Below are positions 8,707-15,675 of a stretch of 64,000 bases of DNA, in pieces. Each line of letters begins with the position of its first letter. The first letter of the stretch is position 1. Where the stretch lies: the NCBI GenBank assembly GCA_031260245.1, contig JAIRKH010000083.1:28617-92616 (forward strand). Direction: 5' to 3'. Source of the DNA: Treponema sp. (GTDB lineage: Bacteria > Spirochaetota > Spirochaetia > Treponematales > Breznakiellaceae). The notes under the pieces are model-generated. The model searched no databases. It was not told where the DNA came from and worked only from the letters and a program-made list of their open reading frames with translations. The position numbers and the translations under genes were made by a program.

Positions 8707-9675
8707 ATGATAACGGTATCGAACATAACGAAGCAATACGGCGGATTTACAGCGGTGAAAGATGTATCGTTTTCGGTTGACCGGGACCAGGTGCTAGGCT
8801 TTCTGGGACCAAACGGCGCGGGCAAAACCACGGTGATGAAGATACTCACCGGCTACCACTTCCCCACGTCCGGGACAGCGCTCATAGACGGCGTTTCAGT
8901 GATGGAAGAGCCGGTCGAGGTGAAGAAACGTATTGGCTATCTGCCAGAGAGCGTGCCGGTTTACGGGGAACTCACGGTGGATGAATACTTAACCTTCATA
9001 GCGCGCGCGCGTCTCATTCCCAAAGCGACCCGGAAAGGCGCGAAACAACGGGCGGTCGAGGCGTGCGGATTGGGAAGCGTTACCGGTAAAAAGATAGAAA
9101 CCCTGTCCAAGGGCTATAAACAGCGTGTAGGACTGGCGCAAGCCATCGTCCACGACCCGGCAATCCTCATCCTCGATGAACCGACCGCCGGACTCGACCC
9201 CAACCAAATCATAGAAATTCGCTCCCTCATAAAAGAACTCGGTAAGAGCAAAACCGTCATCTTGTCCACGCACATCTTGCAGGAGGTGGAGGCGGTCTGT
9301 TCTCAAGTTCTTATTATAAACGAAGGTAAAATCGCGGCGTATGGTACCGCCGCGGAAATCGCCGCTTCTCTTAAAAGGACAGACGCATGGGAGTTGCGTT
9401 TGATTCCACCGCAAGACATGGACGAAGAGACCGTTCGCGTGAAAATCGCTACGGGAATGGGAGAATCGCGTATAGAGAAAAAAGCGGATTTCTCAGAAAT
9501 AAACGGCAAGAGAGTCGTAGATTTGACGTTTTCGGCGCAAAGCGCGGAGTCGGCTTATCTTATGGACGGTGAAACGATATTTGACTGGGTTGCGTCGTCC
9601 GGCTTCAAAATAATCGGTATGAACAAAAAAAAGGTAAGCCTTGAGGATATTTTCGTCAAACTGACAAAGGAATAA
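8707..9675 (+). CDS. ABC transporter ATP-binding protein (ABC-2/Gld-type)
   Basis: This 322-residue nucleotide-binding subunit has a Walker A GPNGAGKTT (about 38-46), the signature LSKGYKQRVGLAQ (about 137-149), a Walker B ILILDEPTAGLDP, and a switch STHIL. A C-terminal extension of about 100 residues is typical of the GldA/NatA-like group. It is followed 2 nt later by an ABC-2-type permease, so the two form one exporter. Gld-type systems move gliding-associated or surface components in Bacteroidetes, but the same subunits occur widely as general ABC-2 exporters. The substrate is unknown. Confidence 0.92.
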   Translation: MITVSNITKQYGGFTAVKDVSFSVDRDQVLGFLGPNGAGKTTVMKILTGYHFPTSGTALIDGVSVMEEPVEVKKRIGYLPESVPVYGELTVDEYLTFIARARLIPKATRKGAKQRAVEACGLGSVTGKKIETLSKGYKQRVGLAQAIVHDPAILILDEPTAGLDPNQIIEIRSLIKELGKSKTVILSTHILQEVEAVCSQVLIINEGKIAAYGTAAEIAASLKRTDAWELRLIPPQDMDEETVRVKIATGMGESRIEKKADFSEINGKRVVDLTFSAQSAESAYLMDGETIFDWVASSGFKIIGMNKKKVSLEDIFVKLTKE

Positions 9676-9677
9676 CG

Positions 9678-10385
9678 ATGAAAGCTATTATAAAGAAAGA
9701 ATTATATTCGGCGTTACATTCGCCGATTTTTTATGGTGTAGCGGTATTTTTTCTGATTTTTACGTCCGTGTGGCTGTTTTATTTGCAGAGGTATTTCACG
9801 CTTGATAGCGCGACTCTGCGGCCGTTTTTCGTCGCGTTTCCGCTTGCCATGATTTTGGCGGCGCCGGCGCTCACGATGAAAGGATGGGCGGAAGAGCGCA
9901 AGATCGGTAGCGTGGAGCTGTTGCTCACCTTACCCGCGTCCGAATGGGACCTGGTTTTGGGCAAATTTCTCGCGACGTTCAGTCTTTTGTGTATAATCCT
10001 CGCGCTTACGATACCAGTACCACTCACTCTTTCCGCTCTGGGCGATTTTGACGCGGGCGTCATTGTGGGCGAATACATCGGCGCTGTTCTGTTGAGCGCG
10101 TCTGCGATCAGTCTGGGGCTGCTACTTTCCGCTTTGTCCAAAAATCAGGCGTCCGCCTTTCTGGGAAGCGCGATTGTTCTTGTCGTGATGATACTTATCA
10201 ATCAAGCGTCCGCGCGCCTACCCGCTCCGTTCGCCGACTTCGTCAACTTCTTCTCGTTGTCCTTCCATTTTGACTCCTTCTCCAAAGGCGTCATTGACAC
10301 GCGGGATGCGGCGTTCTTCGTCTTGACGACCGTTCTGTTTTTGTTTTTGAACGTCCGAGTGATTTTGTATAGAAAATGGAATTAG
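9678..10385 (+). CDS. ABC-2 family permease
   Basis: This 235-residue membrane protein has about six hydrophobic segments (for example IFYGVAVFFLIFTSVWLFYLQ, PFFVAFPLAMILAAPALTMK and FLGSAIVLVVMILIN). The block MKGWAEERKIGSVELLLTLPAS is typical of the ABC-2/GldF permeases. It starts 2 nt after the ATPase stop codon and certainly partners it. The pair ends just before the promoter of the flagellar operon, so it is a separate transcription unit. Confidence 0.88.
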   Translation: MKAIIKKELYSALHSPIFYGVAVFFLIFTSVWLFYLQRYFTLDSATLRPFFVAFPLAMILAAPALTMKGWAEERKIGSVELLLTLPASEWDLVLGKFLATFSLLCIILALTIPVPLTLSALGDFDAGVIVGEYIGAVLLSASAISLGLLLSALSKNQASAFLGSAIVLVVMILINQASARLPAPFADFVNFFSLSFHFDSFSKGVIDTRDAAFFVLTTVLFLFLNVRVILYRKWN

Positions 10386-10413
10386 TTTTGTGTAATATTT
10401 TTCTAAAATAACC

Positions 10414-10442
10414 TTGACACATACAAAAAAAACGTATATAAT
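10414..10442 (+). promoter_or_regulatory. Consensus sigma-70 promoter for the flagellar operon
   Basis: TTGACA (10414-10419), a 17-nt spacer and TATAAT (10437-10442) match the sigma-70 consensus perfectly. The start of fliL is 78 nt downstream, with an AGAGGTG ribosome-binding site. A housekeeping promoter in front of this flagellar block suggests constitutive expression, as expected for periplasmic flagella. Confidence 0.85.
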
Positions 10443-10519
10443 AAAGTTAAAGATTTTGTGATATCAGGCGTATTGTAATAGCGTTATAAAATAAAACGTT
10501 TAAAATTAAGAGGTGAGTC

Positions 10520-11080
10520 ATGTCGAATGCTGATGATGATGCTATTGGCCTTGGTGGCGACGATGGAGACGCCGATGCCGGTTCCAAAAAGAAAAAAGGC
10601 GCGGGATTTGTGATGCTCTTACCAAACCTACTCAAATTTGTGGCAATAGGATTAGGAGCGATAACTGTTGTTTTCACTATATCTGTGATTACGTTTAATA
10701 TCTTGAATGGGAGTGGGAAATCTCAGACGACTGTTCCGGAAAACGAGGTGTGGATCGGGGAGAGACCCACGTATTCCACTTTTAACGCTATTCCCGTCAT
10801 CCGGGCGAACACGAAGGATACTCCCCCCTATTCGGTGGTGGTTGATATGGTTCTGGGCTATGACCTCAATAATTCGACCGCCGCAACCGAATTGACGAGT
10901 CGACTCGTGGAATTGCAAGACTTTATCCGCAATTACTTCAGCAATAAATTTCAGGCGGACCTGCAACCGGACAAAGAGACGGCGCTAAAAAACGACTTGA
11001 TGGAAAAGATGAACCGTCTTTTGAATACCGCTAAAATTCGGACTATTTATTTTAAACAGCTGTCAACAATGGAAATGTAG
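10520..11080 (+). CDS. fliL: Flagellar basal body-associated protein FliL
   Basis: FliL is an inner-membrane protein around the stator that supports motor torque. The 186 residues comprise an acidic N-terminus followed by a KKKK stretch, one transmembrane helix (about 40-65, FVAIGLGAITVVFTISVITF) and a periplasmic domain. The C-terminal KNDLMEKMNRLL...IRTIYFKQLSTMEM closely matches FliL. It is the first gene of the block fliL-fliM-fliY-fliO-fliP; fliM starts 5 nt downstream. In treponemes motA and motB usually precede fliL, but here an unrelated ABC exporter lies upstream. Confidence 0.9.
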   Translation: MSNADDDAIGLGGDDGDADAGSKKKKGAGFVMLLPNLLKFVAIGLGAITVVFTISVITFNILNGSGKSQTTVPENEVWIGERPTYSTFNAIPVIRANTKDTPPYSVVVDMVLGYDLNNSTAATELTSRLVELQDFIRNYFSNKFQADLQPDKETALKNDLMEKMNRLLNTAKIRTIYFKQLSTMEM

Positions 11081-11085
11081 ACATT

Positions 11086-12117
11086 ATGACCGAAGTTCTG
11101 TCTCAGGACGAAATAGACCAGTTACTCACAGCCATAAGCTCCGGGGATACGGAGCCTGAAGATTTTAGGCCGACTCAAGACACTCGTAAAATCAAACTTT
11201 ACGACTTCAAGCGTCCGGATAAGTTCTCAAAAGAGCAAATTCGTACTGTTTCTATCATGTACGAGACATTCGCCCGTCTCACTACGACGAGCCTGTCCGC
11301 CCAGTTGCGGAGCATGGTACATGTGCATGTGGCGTCAGTCGACCAGCTCACATACGAAGAGTTCATCCGTTCGATACCCTCGCCGACCACTCTGGCAATC
11401 ATCAACATGGACCCGCTCAAAGGAAACGCCATCCTTGAAATCGACCCGGCAATCACCTTCTCCATCATAGACCGTCTCTTCGGCGGTTCCGGCGAAGGGA
11501 CGAAAGCTCAACACGAGCTTACCGATATCGAGACTTCGGTCATGGAGGGTATCATCGTAAGGATTCTGGGCAATATGCGAGAGGCGTGGACCACAGTGAT
11601 TGATTTGCGTCCGCGTCTGGGACAGATTGACACGAATCCCCAGTTCGCCCAGATAGTGCCGCCGACTGAAATGGTGGTGCTGGTTACTCTCGAAACAAAG
11701 GTCGGGGATGTGGAGGGCATGATGAATTTTTGTATCCCTTATTTGACCATTGAACCAATTATCAGCAAGTTATCCGCCCAGTTTTGGTATTCGTCGGTGC
11801 GACGGGGAACGACCACGGAAAATTTGAACATAATAAAAGAAAAACTTTCAAGCGTCGACGTCAATGTGGTGGCGGAAATCGGGGCTATACAGGTATCCGT
11901 GCGCGACGTGCTTTCCTTGCAGATTGGAGACGTGGTGCGTCTCTACAACACGCGAGTCGGGGACCCCTATTCCTTGAACGTGGGTAACCAAAAGAAATTC
12001 TTGTGCAGACCGGGCGTTGTGGGTAAAAAAATGGCTGTGCAGATTATCAAAAAAACCGCTAAGGTTGAACATGGAGAATTTGAAGAATTCACAATGGAGA
12101 AGGAGGAAACATTATGA
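11086..12117 (+). CDS. fliM: Flagellar motor switch protein FliM
   Basis: FliM forms the C-ring, binds CheY-P and controls rotation direction. The 343 residues begin with MTEVLSQDEIDQLLTAISSG, the CheY-binding helix (LSQxEIDxLL). The middle domain includes FARLTTTSLSAQLRSMV and LFGGSGEG, and the C-terminal SpoA domain includes LQIGDVVRL (about 283-291). It overlaps fliY by 4 nt (ATGA), so the switch proteins are translationally coupled. Confidence 0.96.
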   Translation: MTEVLSQDEIDQLLTAISSGDTEPEDFRPTQDTRKIKLYDFKRPDKFSKEQIRTVSIMYETFARLTTTSLSAQLRSMVHVHVASVDQLTYEEFIRSIPSPTTLAIINMDPLKGNAILEIDPAITFSIIDRLFGGSGEGTKAQHELTDIETSVMEGIIVRILGNMREAWTTVIDLRPRLGQIDTNPQFAQIVPPTEMVVLVTLETKVGDVEGMMNFCIPYLTIEPIISKLSAQFWYSSVRRGTTTENLNIIKEKLSSVDVNVVAEIGAIQVSVRDVLSLQIGDVVRLYNTRVGDPYSLNVGNQKKFLCRPGVVGKKMAVQIIKKTAKVEHGEFEEFTMEKEETL

Positions 12118-13199
12118 GCGATGGCGCTCTTTCACAAGCAGAAATAGACGCTTTATTATCAGGCGTAGATTCTTCGAGCACGGGGGGACCCGCTTCGCCT
12201 ACGGCTCTGTCCGGCAACGACGATGAACGAAAGGCTCTTCATGACTTACTTACCGAAACCGACGAGAATCAGGGACGCGCTCTGTCCACCATGACGGGCA
12301 CAACCGTTACCTTCAACGGTCCAGAAGTGTCTTTTTCCAACCGCGATTTACTACTTGGGCAGTTGCCTGATCAGGTCGCCGCCGTCAAGGCGGACTTCTC
12401 GGCGGGTTTTCCCGGCGAACATATGTTTATCATGGGCGAGGACACGGCAAAGCGTATCGCAAGCCTGCTTAACAAGGAAGACAATATCGCTCTTGACGAG
12501 ATGGCTCTCTCCATGATAGGCGAAGTGGTCTCTCAGTTGGTCGGCACCCAGATAACCGCCCTGACAAAGGCGACAAACAACACGTCCATCGCGTCTATTT
12601 CGCCGGAGGCGGTCAATGTACCGAGAGCCGTTGTCGCGCTTCCTAACGGTACTTTTCCGGTCGCTTTGTATAACATCGACCTGGGCGAAGGAACGCAACG
12701 ACAACTCTGGGAGGTTTATGGTCCCGCGGTGTCGTCCAATATCGCGAAAGCCATAATCAGCGCTATAGCCGCGAAAAAAGCTCCTGTTCGTCAGCCTGCG
12801 GTAGCCGTTGCTATGCCCAGTATGAATAATATGCAGGGCGCCATGCCTATGCAAGGCTACCCTATGCCCACTTATACGCCGCCTAACGTGCAGTCCGTCC
12901 AATTCCCCAACCTCCTGCCCCAAAACGCGGCAATGGAACAGGGAAACATCGGTCTCATCATGGACGTATTTATGGAGATGACCGTAGAACTCGGACGCAC
13001 CAAGAAACTCATCAAGGAAATCTTGAGCATGGGCGAAGGCACCATCATTGAATTGGATAAGCTCGCAGGCGAACCTGTTGATATTCTCGTAAATCATAAG
13101 CTTATCGCCAAGGGCGAAGTCGTGGTCATTGATGAAAATTTTGGCGTTCGCGTTACTGAAATAGTCTCTCCCGTGGACCGTGTGAATACCGGAGAGTAG
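12114..13199 (+). CDS. fliY: Flagellar motor switch protein FliY (FliN-type)
   Basis: This 361-residue protein is a FliY/FliN-family C-ring component. It begins with MSDGALSQAEIDALLSG, like FliM. A CheC-like central part (about 85-225, with DEMALSMIGEVVSQLVGTQI) is followed by a Met/Pro/Gln-rich linker (about 230-275). The C-terminal SpoA domain (about 280-361) carries LGRTKKLIKEILSMGEGTII and GVRVTEIVSPVDRV. FliY of this size, instead of a short FliN, is typical of spirochaetes and Gram-positives; the CheC-like part may dephosphorylate CheY-P. It overlaps fliM by 4 nt, and fliO begins right after its stop. Confidence 0.93.
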   Translation: MSDGALSQAEIDALLSGVDSSSTGGPASPTALSGNDDERKALHDLLTETDENQGRALSTMTGTTVTFNGPEVSFSNRDLLLGQLPDQVAAVKADFSAGFPGEHMFIMGEDTAKRIASLLNKEDNIALDEMALSMIGEVVSQLVGTQITALTKATNNTSIASISPEAVNVPRAVVALPNGTFPVALYNIDLGEGTQRQLWEVYGPAVSSNIAKAIISAIAAKKAPVRQPAVAVAMPSMNNMQGAMPMQGYPMPTYTPPNVQSVQFPNLLPQNAAMEQGNIGLIMDVFMEMTVELGRTKKLIKEILSMGEGTIIELDKLAGEPVDILVNHKLIAKGEVVVIDENFGVRVTEIVSPVDRVNTGE

Positions 13200-13200
13200 T

Positions 13201-13848
13201 ATGTTCGGAAAATGGGGAACAGGGAACCTGAAAAAAAGCGAGATTTTCAGAAAATACATTCAGATAAAGCCCTCATTCTCTGTCCCTCGCGTTTTGTTTA
13301 TATTGTTCTTTTTTATTGCGACGCAGTCGGCTTTTCCCCAGACGACGGCTCAAAGCCAAGCCGTTGGCGAGGAAGCTTTAGTGTTGGCGGACGAAAGCTC
13401 GTCGCAAACGCCTGACCCCTCTTCGGTCTCCACTTTTTTCGTCATATTGCGCCTCGTGATGGTTTTGGCGCTGGCGTCCGCGGCAATCTATGGATTAGTC
13501 TTCTTCCTCAAAAAATTCTCCCGCGGTCAAGAACAGAAAGGACCCTTCCTGAAAATACTAGCCGGCCTTTCGCTTGGAGCGAACCGTTTTATCCATGTTG
13601 TCAGTGTGGGAGAGAAAGCGTGGCTTGTAGGGTCCGCTGACGGCGGCGTGTCCCTCCTCGCGGAAATCAACGACAAGGAGACCTTGGACGCCATGTTACT
13701 CGAAGAGTCGCGACGGAGCGCGGAAAACGCCAAGTCGTCCGGCTTTGCCGCTCTCATGCGCCATACAGGTAAACCCGCCCCACACGTCGGAGAACCGCCC
13801 AAGGCGGAGAACGTCCGAAAATCCCGTGAAAGGCTTAAGGGACTGTGA
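13201..13848 (+). CDS. fliO: Flagellar biosynthesis protein FliO/FliZ family
   Basis: This 215-residue protein has an N-terminal hydrophobic helix (about 29-45, likely a signal sequence ending near SAFPQ) and a second helix (about 78-105, FFVILRLVMVLALASAAIYGLVFFLKKF). A soluble domain follows (LGANRFIHVVSVGEKAWLVG), as in FliO. FliO helps assemble the FliP ring of the flagellar type III export gate. The position between fliY and fliP agrees with this. The stop overlaps the GTG start of fliP by 4 nt. Confidence 0.88.
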   Translation: MFGKWGTGNLKKSEIFRKYIQIKPSFSVPRVLFILFFFIATQSAFPQTTAQSQAVGEEALVLADESSSQTPDPSSVSTFFVILRLVMVLALASAAIYGLVFFLKKFSRGQEQKGPFLKILAGLSLGANRFIHVVSVGEKAWLVGSADGGVSLLAEINDKETLDAMLLEESRRSAENAKSSGFAALMRHTGKPAPHVGEPPKAENVRKSRERLKGL

Positions 13849-14678
13849 CTCTCTCTATTTTCCCCAGACATTTCTATTTTCGCGTGTTTCTCTTATTACT
13901 CCTTGCGGGAACCTATGGGCTAGACGCGCAGGAGTCGGACTTCCCCGACACAGCCGCCTCCACAACCGCGGACATTCCTGCGCCCCCTCAAAATCCAGTT
14001 CTTCCTTTCATTGACCTGACCGTGAGAAACCCCCAATCAGGCAGAGAAGCGGCATTTTCTCTGCAACTGCTACTCCTCCTCACTGTGCTGTCCCTCGCGC
14101 CGAGCATCGTCATCCTTATGACAAGTTTCCTGCGCGTCTCTATCGTCCTCGACTTCATAAAACGCGCGCTTTCCCTCCAACAGGTGCCGCCGACTCAAGT
14201 GCTTATGGGAATCGCTCTGTTTCTGACGATTTTCATCATGTGGCCCACGTTTGACGCGATCTATCAGAACTCAGTGAAGCCTCTTTCTGACGGAGAGATT
14301 TCTGTGGAGCAAGCGTTCCAAGCGGCAGAGACGCCCCTGCGTATATTCATGTACCGACAGATGAGCGGACGTCCTGAAAACATCAGGCTCTTTATGGCGA
14401 TGCGCGGTCTTGCGAAGCCCAACACACTAGCGGATGTGCCGACATACATCCTCATTCCCGCGTTCATCCTCAACGAATTGACAACGGCCTTCAAAATCGG
14501 TATCTTGCTCTACATTCCTTTCATCGTGATTGATATGGTTGTGGCAAGCACCCTGATGTCTATGGGCATGATAATGCTCCCGCCCATTATGATTTCTATG
14601 CCCTTCAAGCTCATCCTCTTTGTGCTCATTGACGGATGGGGACTCCTGACGGAACAGCTCGTCAAATCCTTTATATGA
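13845..14678 (+). CDS. fliP: Flagellar export protein FliP
   Basis: FliP is a core component of the flagellar type III export gate in the inner membrane. The 277 residues begin at a GTG that overlaps the fliO stop and carry a signal sequence. The diagnostic MTSFLRVSIVLDFIKRALSLQQVPPTQVLMGIALF is present around 91-125, and the C-terminal VVASTLMSMGMIMLPPIMISMPFKLILFVLIDGW is also diagnostic. In most treponemes fliQ, fliR, flhB and flhA follow, but here the next gene is convergent and unrelated, so the export operon is cut after fliP. Confidence 0.95.
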   Translation: MTLSIFPRHFYFRVFLLLLLAGTYGLDAQESDFPDTAASTTADIPAPPQNPVLPFIDLTVRNPQSGREAAFSLQLLLLLTVLSLAPSIVILMTSFLRVSIVLDFIKRALSLQQVPPTQVLMGIALFLTIFIMWPTFDAIYQNSVKPLSDGEISVEQAFQAAETPLRIFMYRQMSGRPENIRLFMAMRGLAKPNTLADVPTYILIPAFILNELTTAFKIGILLYIPFIVIDMVVASTLMSMGMIMLPPIMISMPFKLILFVLIDGWGLLTEQLVKSFI

Positions 14679-14679
14679 T

Positions 14680-15513
14680 TTAAAACCATAGATACACGCT
14701 GTGGAGTCTTATGCAGATGATCCATGTTCCTAAGCTCAGTAGCAGGAGACCCGCAAATGGGGCAATCCAGGTGTCCGCGTTGACGAGGACTCCTCTACCG
14801 ACAAGAACAGCGAGCGCGCCCAAACCCACAAAGATATAGTCCTTGCTTCCTCGCGTCAGGGCGGCGATGAAGAAAGTCGTAAGGGTAACGAGGGTGAACC
14901 CTAATTCGGCCATTCCGAAAAGCCGCGTGTGTCCGTTTGCCATGCTCAAACTACTGCTCCACGAAAAGCCGTCCATGGGAATGTTGAGCGCGAACACAAA
15001 GGATAACGCCGTTAGCGCGAGAATGTTGTTTTTTTGCTGTTGAACATTGAATCCTGCGGCGTAGAGGCTCGCCATAAACAAGGAGAATAACCCGAAGTAC
15101 CTACCGAAGAACAACAGGCGCCCGGACATGATGAGATAAACGTTTGGCAATTCATTCGCCTCCTTCAACGGTATCATGATACGGCAGGATTCAAACGCAA
15201 AAGACATGACAAAGAAAGCAAAGAATAATATTTCGGGCGCCTGGGTCTTCTCGAAGAAGCAGTAGATGAATACGAGGGCGACGAGCGCGTAAACTGCGGA
15301 TCCCGTCATTGACGCGAAAGCCGCATAATCCCATATTGGTCCAAAATGCGCCCCTATGACGTCGACTCTTTCAGTCGCAGACTCCATCAGAGCCAGGAAA
15401 ACGCCGGGTTGAATTCGGAATACAGACGCGGACGCGAACGCTAAACAGCCCAATGCTATCGCGGCCATCATTATACCGATCCTGAAAAACAGATTTCTTT
15501 CTCGCAACGTCAT
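14680..15513 (-). CDS. Multipass membrane protein of unknown function
   Basis: This 277-residue protein has about eight hydrophobic helices spread over its length (for example GIMMAAIALGCLAFASASV, VYALVALVFIYCFF, ILALTALSFVFALNI and FAGLLLLSLGTWIICI). No catalytic or transport motif is recognised. Its C-terminus is convergent with fliP, with 1 nt between the two stops. I cannot assign a function; it may be conserved among treponemes, which a search would show. Confidence 0.7.
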   Translation of the reverse strand: MTLRERNLFFRIGIMMAAIALGCLAFASASVFRIQPGVFLALMESATERVDVIGAHFGPIWDYAAFASMTGSAVYALVALVFIYCFFEKTQAPEILFFAFFVMSFAFESCRIMIPLKEANELPNVYLIMSGRLLFFGRYFGLFSLFMASLYAAGFNVQQQKNNILALTALSFVFALNIPMDGFSWSSSLSMANGHTRLFGMAELGFTLVTLTTFFIAALTRGSKDYIFVGLGALAVLVGRGVLVNADTWIAPFAGLLLLSLGTWIICIRLHSVYLWF

Positions 15514-15640
15514 GTTTCCACTATACCATAAATTTTTCTCTTATGGAAGTAATCAAACAAACGACCGATTGAAAATGATTGGTGAAATATTTTTGATATA
15601 AAGACGGTAGTTTATAAACAAAATCCATTCTGCCTTGCCC

Positions 15641-15670
15641 TTGAACTTCCCTTCTGAGATATGTTACAAT
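15641..15670 (+). promoter_or_regulatory. Candidate smc promoter overlapping the annotated start
   Basis: TTGAAC (15641-15646), an 18-nt spacer and an extended -10 TGTTACAAT (TACAAT at 15665-15670) lie across the first ATG of the ORF (15661). Transcription would begin near 15676, which is the GTG of VFLKSLDIFGFKSF. This supports a leaderless GTG start. Confidence 0.55.
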
Positions 15671-15675
15671 CCTTT

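Noticed and set aside
12351-13259. 302-residue minus-strand ORF
   Set aside because: It is a shadow of fliY, with no recognisable motif and no ribosome-binding site.
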